From Paraburkholderia dioscoreae (GTDB lineage Bacteria; Pseudomonadota; Gammaproteobacteria; Burkholderiales; Burkholderiaceae): a stretch of DNA of 64,000 nt. Positions 26,190 through 32,940 of this stretch are shown one piece after another. The stretch is from positions 310,001-374,000 of the forward strand of contig NZ_LR699553.1 in the NCBI RefSeq assembly GCF_902459535.1. The letters run 5' to 3'. Both the position numbers and the translations under genes were made by a program. A model generated the notes under the pieces. It made no database searches, was not told the DNA's origin, and saw only the letters and a program-made list of their open reading frames with translations. Every line of letters starts with the position of its first letter. The first letter of the stretch is position 1.

Positions 26190-26975
26190 GTGGGAAACGG
26201 GATTAATCGCGCTTCATCCGCAGACTGGCCTTATCCGCGACTGGCCGCGCATCGCTGCGGCGGCTCGCTGGCGCCGGAGAACACGCTCGCCGGTTTCGAC
26301 GCCTGCGTGCGCTACGGCTACCGTATGGTCGAGTTCGACGCGAAGCTTTCCGCCGACAACCAACTCTTTCTGCTGCACGACGACACCCTTGAGCGCACCA
26401 CTAACGGCCACGGCGCCGCCGCGGAACACACGTGGCAGCAACTGGCCGCGCTCGACGCCGGTGCATGGTACGGGCCGCAATTCGCCGGCACGCGTCTGCC
26501 GACGCTCGCCGAGGCGGCCGGGCGCTGCGCGCGCGACGGCATTGCCGCCAACATCGAGATCAAACCGTGTCCGGGCCGCGACGAGATCACCGGGACTCTG
26601 GTGGCAAGCGGCGCGCTGACGTTATGGCAAGGCCAGACACCGCCATTGCTGTCGTCGTTTTCGTTCGAGGCACTGGTCGCCGCGCGTGACGCGGCGCCGT
26701 CGTTGCAACGCGGCATGCTGTTCGACGAGGTGCCGGCGGACTGGCTGCGCGTCGTGCGTGAACTCGACTGCGTGTCGTTTCACGCGAACCATCGGTATCT
26801 GACCGAGCCGCTGATCGCCGAGATTCATGCCGCCGGCCTGCGCGTGCTCGCCTACACGGTCAACGACCCGGCGCGTGCGCAACTGCTCGCGCAATGGGGC
26901 GTCGACATGATTTGTACAGATCGCATCGATACACTGCGACACGACATGTTCTCCGCGCCGGCCAATCCGGCCTGA
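26190..26975 (+). CDS. ugpQ: Glycerophosphodiester phosphodiesterase, cytoplasmic type
   Basis: A 261-residue GDPD TIM-barrel enzyme that splits glycerophosphodiesters into sn-glycerol 3-phosphate and an alcohol. It has AAHRCGGSLAPENTLAGFDACVRYGYRMVEFDAKLSADNQLFLLHDD in essence: the HR…PENT motif (about residues 20–31), the metal-binding EFD, and the second catalytic His in LLHDDTLERTTNG. NIEIKP carries another metal ligand. It has no signal peptide, so it should act on imported substrate, like E. coli UgpQ. The GTG start at 26190 follows AAAGGTAACGAGAC. It is the first gene of the operon with the ABC importer downstream. Confidence 0.9.
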   Translation: MGNGINRASSADWPYPRLAAHRCGGSLAPENTLAGFDACVRYGYRMVEFDAKLSADNQLFLLHDDTLERTTNGHGAAAEHTWQQLAALDAGAWYGPQFAGTRLPTLAEAAGRCARDGIAANIEIKPCPGRDEITGTLVASGALTLWQGQTPPLLSSFSFEALVAARDAAPSLQRGMLFDEVPADWLRVVRELDCVSFHANHRYLTEPLIAEIHAAGLRVLAYTVNDPARAQLLAQWGVDMICTDRIDTLRHDMFSAPANPA

Positions 26976-27079
26976 ACATGGCGAGGGCGTGCCGGTGCAG
27001 GGGTGCACAGGCGCGCGTCCTGAAGCTCGAACTAGAAATTTTCCAAACGTAGCAATTTCGGCAGAGGATGGGGAAGACT

Positions 27080-28195
27080 ATGAACCGCACCGTGTTAGCT
27101 CGCATACTTTCGATGTCGGCCGTTGCGGGTGTCACCGCCGCCGGCGTCAGCAGCAGCGCTTCGGCCGCGCCGCTCGATGCGCTGATTGCCGCCGCGAAGC
27201 AGGAAGGCCAACTTACCGTGATCGCGTTGCCGCACGACTGGTGCAACTACGGAGAACTGGTCGCGGGCTTTCAGAAGAAGTACGGCATCAAGGTCAATGA
27301 GCTGAATCCGGATGCGGGTTCGGGCGACGAAGTCGAAGCCATCAAGGCGAACAAGGGCAACAAGGGCCCGCAGGCCCCCGACGTGATCGACGTGGGCCTC
27401 TCGTTCGGTCCGTCCGCGAAGGCAGCAGGGCTGCTGCAGCCGTATAAGGTCGCCACGTGGAACTCGATTCCGAAAGAGTCGAAAGACGCCGACGGCTATT
27501 GGTATGGCGATTACTACGGCGTGCTCTCGTTTGAAGTCAACGCCGACATGATCGACAAGGCGCCGGCTGACTGGAGCGATCTGCTCAAGCCGGATTACAA
27601 GAATGCCGTCTCGCTGGCCGGCGATCCGCGCTCGGCCAATCAGGCGATCCAGGCCGTGTATGCCGCGGGCCTCTCGCAGAGCAAGGGCGATGCGAGCAAG
27701 GCCGGGCAGGCCGGGCTCACTTATTTCGCTAACCTGAACAAGAACGGCAACTTCGTGCCGGTGATCGGCAAGGCCGCATCGCTCGCGCAAGGCACCACGC
27801 CGATCGTCGTGCGCTGGGATTACAACGCGCTGGCTGACCGCGACACGCTGAAGGGCAATCCGAAGGTGCAGGTGGTGATTCCGAAGACGGGCGTGGTCGC
27901 CGGTGTGTACGTTCAGGCGATCAGCGCTTATGCGCCGCATCCGAACGCAGCCAAGCTGTGGATGGAATATCTGTACTCGGATGAAGGTCAGATCGGCTGG
28001 CTGAAGGGCTACTGTCACCCGATGCGCTATACCGAACTGGTGAACGGCAAGAAGGTGCCGCAAGCGTTGCTCGACAAGCTGCCGCCGCCTTCGTCGTACA
28101 AGAACGTCGTATTCCCGACGCTGTCGCAACAGGACGCGTACAAGGACACCATCACGAAGCATTGGGACGAAGCGGTCGGCGCGAACGTCAAGTAA
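27080..28195 (+). CDS. ABC transporter extracellular solute-binding protein (PotD/AfuA-like)
   Basis: A 371-residue periplasmic binding protein. The signal peptide is about 30 residues, ending SSSASAAP. The mature part opens LDALIAAAKQEGQLTVIALPHDWCNYGELVAGFQKKYGIKV, the type 2 PBP layout of the AfuA/PotD/PhnS group. Other landmarks are DVIDVGLSFGPSAKAAGLL, the hinge sequence WYGDYYGVLSFEVN, and the C-terminal LWMEYLYSDEGQIGWLKGYCHP. The ligand is not stated by sequence. Context (UgpQ upstream, GlpR-like operators) suggests a phosphodiester or other organophosphate, but iron or polyamine remain possible for this fold. The ATG at 27080 has GGATGGGGAAG before it. Confidence 0.85.
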   Translation: MNRTVLARILSMSAVAGVTAAGVSSSASAAPLDALIAAAKQEGQLTVIALPHDWCNYGELVAGFQKKYGIKVNELNPDAGSGDEVEAIKANKGNKGPQAPDVIDVGLSFGPSAKAAGLLQPYKVATWNSIPKESKDADGYWYGDYYGVLSFEVNADMIDKAPADWSDLLKPDYKNAVSLAGDPRSANQAIQAVYAAGLSQSKGDASKAGQAGLTYFANLNKNGNFVPVIGKAASLAQGTTPIVVRWDYNALADRDTLKGNPKVQVVIPKTGVVAGVYVQAISAYAPHPNAAKLWMEYLYSDEGQIGWLKGYCHPMRYTELVNGKKVPQALLDKLPPPSSYKNVVFPTLSQQDAYKDTITKHWDEAVGANVK

Positions 28196-28342
28196 GGCGT
28201 AACGCACAGGTCGCGGCGGCAGCGGAGCAGGCGCGCCGCGACACGAAAAACCGTCGCGTGAAGTTTTGCCGCACCGGCGCGCCGCTGCTCGTGACGAGCG
28301 CGGCGCGCCGGGTGCGTTTGCCAGATTGCCTAAGGGTGAGCT

Positions 28343-29281
28343 ATGAGCGCTTCATCGGATGCCGGGACGGCGCAGCCGGAATTGCTGGTTCCGCCTGTAC
28401 CCAGCCCAACGCCTCGCGTCGACGGTCCAGGGCGCGCGTCGCAGTTCCTCGCGTGGATCGGCGTGGTGCCGTTCTTTACCTTCGCGCTGCTGTTCCTGAT
28501 TCTGCCGACCGGCTTCCTGATGGTCGGCGCATTCCAGGATTCGCAAGGCCACTTCACGCTCGCCAATTTCCGCGACCTGCTCCAGCCGACCGTGATGGAC
28601 GCGTACTGGATCAGTTTCAAGGTGAGCGCAGCCTCCTCGCTCGGCGGTGCGGTGATCGGTTCGCTGCTCGCCTGGGCGGCGGTGCAGGGCAAACTGCCGG
28701 GCTGGATTCGTCCGACCTTGATGACGTTTTCCGGCGTCGCGTCGAACTTTGCCGGCGTGCCGCTCGCGTTCGCTTTCATCTGCACACTGGGCCGCGTCGG
28801 GCTCGTCACCGTGTTGCTGAAGAAATACCTCGGCTTCAATCTGTACTCGACGGGCTTCAGCATCCTGAGCTTTTCCGGTCTGACGCTGACCTATCTGTAT
28901 TTCCAGATTCCCTTGATGGTGCTGATCGTCACACCCGCGCTCGACGGTCTGAAGCGCGAATGGCGCGAGGCCTGCGATTGCCTCGGCGGCACCGCGTATC
29001 AATACTGGCGCTACGTCGCGCTGCCGGTACTGTGGCCTAGCGTGCTCGGCGCCGCGCTACTGCTGTTCGCCAATTCGTTCGGTGCGGTCGCGACGGCTTA
29101 TGCGCTGACCGGCAGTTCGCTGAACATCGTCACGATCCTGCTGTATGCGCAGATTCGCGGCGACGTGATGCACAACCAGAATCTCGGCTACGCGCTCGCG
29201 CTCGGCATGGTGCTCGTTACCGGCCTCTCGAACGGCGGCTACATCTGGCTGCGCTCGCGCGCTGAAAGGGGACGTCGATGA
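28343..29281 (+). CDS. ABC transporter permease (PotB-type)
   Basis: A 312-residue inner-membrane permease with about six hydrophobic helices. Examples are VVPFFTFALLFLILPTGFLMVGAF near residue 38 and PIAFGALLF-like WPSVLGAALLLFANSFGAVATAYALTG near 235. The EAA loop is EACDCLGGTAYQYWRYVALPVLWPSVLG (about 210–237). It has a long hydrophilic N-terminus of about 35 residues. It overlaps the next permease by 4 bp (ATGA), so the two form a heterodimer with translational coupling. Confidence 0.88.
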   Translation: MSASSDAGTAQPELLVPPVPSPTPRVDGPGRASQFLAWIGVVPFFTFALLFLILPTGFLMVGAFQDSQGHFTLANFRDLLQPTVMDAYWISFKVSAASSLGGAVIGSLLAWAAVQGKLPGWIRPTLMTFSGVASNFAGVPLAFAFICTLGRVGLVTVLLKKYLGFNLYSTGFSILSFSGLTLTYLYFQIPLMVLIVTPALDGLKREWREACDCLGGTAYQYWRYVALPVLWPSVLGAALLLFANSFGAVATAYALTGSSLNIVTILLYAQIRGDVMHNQNLGYALALGMVLVTGLSNGGYIWLRSRAERGRR

Positions 29282-30069
29282 AAAGCCAATCGCGCGTGGG
29301 TGCGTGGACTGCGATGATCGTCGGTTCGCTGTACTTTCTGATTCCGCTGATCGCGACGTTCGAGTTCAGCCTGCGCATGAAACGCGGCGCGTACAGCTTC
29401 GAAGCGTATAGCGTCGTGCTCGGCGATCCGCGCTTTCAGGCCTCCTTCGGCTATTCGATCCTGATGGCGCTGCTGACGATCGTGGTCGGCGTGCTGCTGG
29501 TGGTGCCGACCGCTTACTGGGTGCAGTTGCGTTTGCCGAAGCTGCGGCCGGTGGTCGAGTTCATCACGCTGTTGCCGCTGGTGGTGCCGGCCATCGTGAT
29601 CGTGTTTGGCTATCTGCGCATCTATAACAGCAGTTCGATTCTGCCGCTCACCGGCAACGAGCGCGCCACGGATCTATTGCTGGTGTTCGGCTACGTGACG
29701 CTCTCGCTGCCGTACATGTACCGCGCCGTCGATGCCGGCCTGCGCGCGGTCGACGTGCGTTCGCTCACCGAAGCGGCCGAATGTCTCGGCGCGAGCTGGC
29801 CGACCATTCTCTTCAAGGTGATCTTTCCGAATATCCGCTCGGGCATTCTGTCCGGCGCGTTTCTCACCTTTGCGGTGGTGATCGGCGAATTCACACTGGC
29901 GAGCCTGCTCGACCGTCCCGCGTTCGGTCCGTATCTGCAATTGATCGGCGCGAACCGCGCGTACGAACCGTCGGCGCTTGCGATCATCGCGTTCGTGATC
30001 ACGTGGGCGTCGATGGGTTTGATCCAGGTATTCGGCTCGGCCCGCGCCATGAGCGGCCAGAAAGTGTGA
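29278..30069 (+). CDS. ABC transporter permease (PotC-type)
   Basis: A 263-residue permease with about six transmembrane helices, beginning VGAWTAMIVGSLYFLIPLIATFEFS. The EAA loop is TEAAECLGASWPTILFKVIFPNIRSGILSG (about 163–192). VIGEFTLASLLDRPAFGPYLQLIGANR is a typical C-terminal part of PotC/AfuB-like subunits. It overlaps the upstream permease by 4 bp. A 22-codon ORF with a duplicated motif lies in the 59-bp gap before the ATPase gene. Confidence 0.88.
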   Translation: MKSQSRVGAWTAMIVGSLYFLIPLIATFEFSLRMKRGAYSFEAYSVVLGDPRFQASFGYSILMALLTIVVGVLLVVPTAYWVQLRLPKLRPVVEFITLLPLVVPAIVIVFGYLRIYNSSSILPLTGNERATDLLLVFGYVTLSLPYMYRAVDAGLRAVDVRSLTEAAECLGASWPTILFKVIFPNIRSGILSGAFLTFAVVIGEFTLASLLDRPAFGPYLQLIGANRAYEPSALAIIAFVITWASMGLIQVFGSARAMSGQKV

Positions 30070-30072
30070 CCA

Positions 30073-30141
30073 ATGAGCTTGACCGACAGGTTTGATCCAA
30101 TGAGTTTGACGGACTGGGGCAGCGAAACATGGCATTCCTAG
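30073..30141 (+). other. Possible 22-codon ORF with an internal 27-bp duplication
   Basis: CCAATGAGYTTGACSGAC occurs at 30070 and again at 30097, 18 of 21 positions identical. In one frame it reads MSLTDRFDPMSLTDWG and runs to a TAG at 30139–30141, overlapping the start of the ATPase gene. Two of the three differences are synonymous. The ribosome binding site is weak. It may be only a tandem duplication. Confidence 0.25.
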
Positions 30142-31199
30142 AGATCGAAAATCTGCATAAGTCCTTCGGGGCGAACACCGCGCTGCATCACTTCGACATG
30201 AAGATCGAGCGCGGCGAGTTCATTACTTTCCTCGGGCCGTCCGGCTGCGGCAAGACCACGGTGCTACGCATGATCGCCGGCTTCGAAACGCCGACGCGCG
30301 GCATCATCCGGCTGGATAACAAGGACGTTACCCACCTTCGCACGCGGCAGCGCAAGGTCGGCATGGTGTTCCAGTCGTATGCGCTGTTTCCGAACATGAC
30401 GGTGGCCGAGAACATCGGCTTTGGCCTGAAGATCACGCATCGGCCGCAGGCGGAGATCAACAGCCGCGTCGAGGAGATGCTGCAGCTGATCAAGCTGCCG
30501 CAACTGGGCGGGCGTTATCCGTGGCAATTGTCGGGCGGCCAGCAGCAGCGCGTGGCGCTCGCACGGGCGCTCGCCGGCAAGCCGCAGGTGTTGCTGCTCG
30601 ACGAACCGCTTTCCGCGCTCGACGCCAAGATCCGCATTTCGTTGCGTCAGGACATTCGCGCGTTGCAGCGCGAACTCGGTATCACGTCGATTTTCGTCAC
30701 GCACGATCAGGAAGAGGCGCTGTCGATTTCCGACCGCATCGTCGTGATGAACGAGGGCCGTGTCGAGCAGATCGGCTCGCCCTCCGAGATCTATAACTAT
30801 CCGCGCACCCGGTTCGTCGCGTCGTTCGTCGGCACGCTGAATATTCTGGCCGGACATGTGGTCGATCCGGCAACCGGCAGGATGGTGGTGGACGGTCAGG
30901 AGTTGACCACCACGCAGGAGTTGCCGTCGAACGATGCGGGCAAGAAACGCCTGCTCGCGCTGCGGCCCGAAGCGATCGTGCTGGAGCCGGCCGCGCCCGG
31001 TCGCAACACGCTGAACGCGACCGTTGAAGAAGTGAATTTCCTCGGCGCCGTGGTGCGCATCAGAACACGCGTGAAAGACGCGGTGATTTCGCTCGACGTG
31101 TTCAACGACCCGAACCGCGGTTTGCCCGAACGCGGGCAGCCGGTGTCGCTGGGTTTCTCGCACGAGAATCTGCTGGTGCTGGAAGAAGGCGGCGTTTAG
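30129..31199 (+). CDS. ABC transporter ATP-binding protein with TOBE domain (PotA/FbpC-like)
   Basis: A 356-residue importer ATPase. It has Walker A GPSGCGKTT (about 37–45), the Q-loop VGMVFQSYALFPNMTVAENIGFGL, signature LSGGQQQR (about 134–141) and Walker B LLLLDEPLSALDAKIR. The D/H-loop is SIFVTHDQEEALSISDRI. The C-terminal ~115 residues form a regulatory TOBE-type domain (RLLALRPEAIVLEP, EEVNFLGAVVRIRTRV). This class (CUT1/PotA/FbpC) energises the PotB/PotC-type permeases upstream. It is last gene of the ugpQ–ABC operon. Confidence 0.9.
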   Translation: MAFLEIENLHKSFGANTALHHFDMKIERGEFITFLGPSGCGKTTVLRMIAGFETPTRGIIRLDNKDVTHLRTRQRKVGMVFQSYALFPNMTVAENIGFGLKITHRPQAEINSRVEEMLQLIKLPQLGGRYPWQLSGGQQQRVALARALAGKPQVLLLDEPLSALDAKIRISLRQDIRALQRELGITSIFVTHDQEEALSISDRIVVMNEGRVEQIGSPSEIYNYPRTRFVASFVGTLNILAGHVVDPATGRMVVDGQELTTTQELPSNDAGKKRLLALRPEAIVLEPAAPGRNTLNATVEEVNFLGAVVRIRTRVKDAVISLDVFNDPNRGLPERGQPVSLGFSHENLLVLEEGGV

Positions 31200-31286
31200 A
31201 GGTTGCAGATCACGAGTCGCACTTGCTTCCGGGCAAAGGCACGCCGTAGAAAGCCCTACGGGTTATCCCGGGGCTGCAGTCGCAAT

Positions 31287-31331
31287 GGATTCCGGATTCC
31301 CCGACGCCCCTTGTCTGGATTTCCGGAATCC
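31287..31331. promoter_or_regulatory. Inverted repeat, candidate DctD enhancer site
   Basis: GGATTCCGGA (31287–31296) is the exact reverse complement of TCCGGAATCC (31322–31331), with 25 bp between. It ends about 68 bp before the sigma-54 promoter of dctA, where activator sites normally lie. Assignment to DctD is inference. It could instead form an RNA hairpin ending the upstream operon, although no T run follows. Confidence 0.4.
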
Positions 31332-31398
31332 CGGACGACATACGCCGTGAAGCGCTAGAAAGCCTATAAGAATCAACGCGCCGAGCCCGGCATCGAGC

Positions 31399-31414
31399 TG
31401 GCATCGACCTTGCA
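31399..31414 (+). promoter_or_regulatory. Sigma-54 promoter of dctA
   Basis: TGGCATCGACCTTGCA fits the -24/-12 consensus TGGCACRNNNNTTGCW with the invariant GG and GC at correct spacing. Transcription would begin near 31426, about 180 nt before the dctA start. The downstream dctBD genes encode the matching activator system, which supports the call. Confidence 0.75.
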
Positions 31415-31465
31415 AAATAGATATCGCGGCCGCAACGGTCCGACAACTAAAGCAAGGAGACAACG

Positions 31466-31495
31466 ATGTCCGATTTCCCTTCCCGGTATTTCTGA
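31466..31495 (+). CDS. Possible 9-residue leader peptide in the dctA transcript
   Basis: ATG TCC GAT ... TTC TGA encodes MSDFPSRYF. It is preceded by AAGGAGA 5 nt upstream, one of the best Shine–Dalgarno matches in the window, and lies within the predicted dctA leader. No peptide function is known. A tiny ORF with such a strong site may be translated and could affect dctA expression. Confidence 0.35.
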   Translation: MSDFPSRYF

Positions 31496-31604
31496 ATTCG
31501 TCGTCTTGTCGCGGCCTAATGCCGTGCACAGGCGTGACGATTATTCGTTCGCATGATGCGCAGCGTGGCAGGCCATTGAGCTCATCCACATCGCAGGAAA
31601 CATC

Positions 31605-32885
31605 GTGAAGAAACCTATCCACAAAGTGCTGTACGTCCAGGTGATCGCGGCGATCATCGTCGGTATCGCGCTCGGGCATTTCTACCCCGATCTCGCCGTC
31701 GACATGAAGCCGCTCGGCGACGGCTTCATCAAGCTGATCAAGATGGTGATCGGGCCGATCATCTTCTGTACGGTGGTGACAGGTATTGCCGGCATGGAGG
31801 ACATGAAGAAAGTCGGCCGGGTGGGCGGCAAGGCGCTGCTGTATTTCGAAATCGTCTCGACCTTCGCACTGGTGCTCGGCCTGATCGCCACACACGTGCT
31901 GAAGCCGGGCGTCGGCTTCAACATCGATCCGGCCACGCTCGACGGCAAGGCCGTCGCCTCGTACGCTGCCAAAGCACACGGGCAGTCGAGCGTCGAGTTC
32001 CTGATGCACATCATTCCGGACACGCTCGTGTCGGCGTTCGCGCAGGGCGAGATCCTGCAGATCCTGCTGATCGCGCTGCTGTTCGGCGCGGTGCTCGCAA
32101 CGGCCGGTGAGAAGGGCAAAGTCGTGACGAGCTTTATCGACGGGCTCTCGCATGTGCTGTTCGGCATCGTGCGCATCATCACGAAGCTGGCGCCGATCGG
32201 CGCGTTCGGCGCGATGGCCTTCACGATCGGCAAGTACGGTATCGGCTCGCTTCTGCCAATGCTCAAGCTGATCGGCACGTTCTATCTGACCTCGGTCGTG
32301 TTCGTGGTGGTCGTGCTCGGCATCATCGCGCGTGCGGTGGGCTTCAACATCCTGCGCTTTGTCGCGTACATCAAGGAAGAGATGCTGATCGTGCTCGGCA
32401 CGAGCTCGTCCGAAGCGGCGCTCCCGCAACTGATGCTGAAACTCGAAAGGCTCGGCTGCTCGCGCTCGGTGGTGGGCCTCGTGGTGCCGACCGGTTATTC
32501 GTTCAATCTCGACGGCACCAACATCTACATGACGATGGCCGTGCTGTTCATCGCGCAGGCGACCAACACCGACCTGACGTGGACGCAGCAGCTCACGCTG
32601 CTGGCGGTCACCATGCTGACCTCGAAGGGCGCGAGCGGCGTGACGGGCGCGGGCTTCATCACGCTGGCTGCGACGCTTGCCGTGGTGCCGACCATTCCGC
32701 TGTCGGGCATGGTGCTGATTCTCGGTATCGACCGCTTCATGAGCGAATGCCGCGCGCTGACCAACATTGTCGGCAACGGCGTGGCGACGGTGGTGGTCTC
32801 GGCGTGGGAAAAGGAACTGGACCGCAGCAAGCTGAACGCCGCCTTGCGTGGCGACGTGGCGATCAAAGAGCCGGCCGGCGTTTAA
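31605..32885 (+). CDS. dctA: C4-dicarboxylate:H+/Na+ symporter
   Basis: A 426-residue inner-membrane carrier that imports succinate, fumarate and malate. It has about eight hydrophobic helices and the two re-entrant hairpins of the DAACS family. Visible motifs are IKMVIGPIIFCTVVTGIAGM (about 44–63), the serine-rich hairpin LGTSSSEAALPQL (about 263–275), the NLDGTNIYM substrate/cation site (about 299–307) and TSKGASGVTGAGFITLAATL. The start is a GTG at 31605. Expression is probably driven by the sigma-54 promoter at 31399–31414 through DctBD encoded just downstream. Confidence 0.96.
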   Translation: MKKPIHKVLYVQVIAAIIVGIALGHFYPDLAVDMKPLGDGFIKLIKMVIGPIIFCTVVTGIAGMEDMKKVGRVGGKALLYFEIVSTFALVLGLIATHVLKPGVGFNIDPATLDGKAVASYAAKAHGQSSVEFLMHIIPDTLVSAFAQGEILQILLIALLFGAVLATAGEKGKVVTSFIDGLSHVLFGIVRIITKLAPIGAFGAMAFTIGKYGIGSLLPMLKLIGTFYLTSVVFVVVVLGIIARAVGFNILRFVAYIKEEMLIVLGTSSSEAALPQLMLKLERLGCSRSVVGLVVPTGYSFNLDGTNIYMTMAVLFIAQATNTDLTWTQQLTLLAVTMLTSKGASGVTGAGFITLAATLAVVPTIPLSGMVLILGIDRFMSECRALTNIVGNGVATVVVSAWEKELDRSKLNAALRGDVAIKEPAGV

Positions 32886-32940
32886 GCCGCGCATCGGCAA
32901 CCCGCTCCAGCGCAACCCTGACGGCCGCGGACACCAGCGT

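Larger units (their letters stand above)
31200..31604. other. Regulatory region upstream of dctA
   Basis: About 400 bp. It contains an imperfect dyad (31287–31331), a sigma-54 promoter (31399–31414), and a 9-codon leader ORF (31466–31495), all annotated separately. No larger gene is supported. Confidence 0.6.

Noticed and set aside
31263..32915. A 550-codon minus-strand open frame opposite dctA
   Set aside because: Composition is rich in His/Arg/Asp/Gln as expected from antisense of membrane protein codons; dctA is certain.
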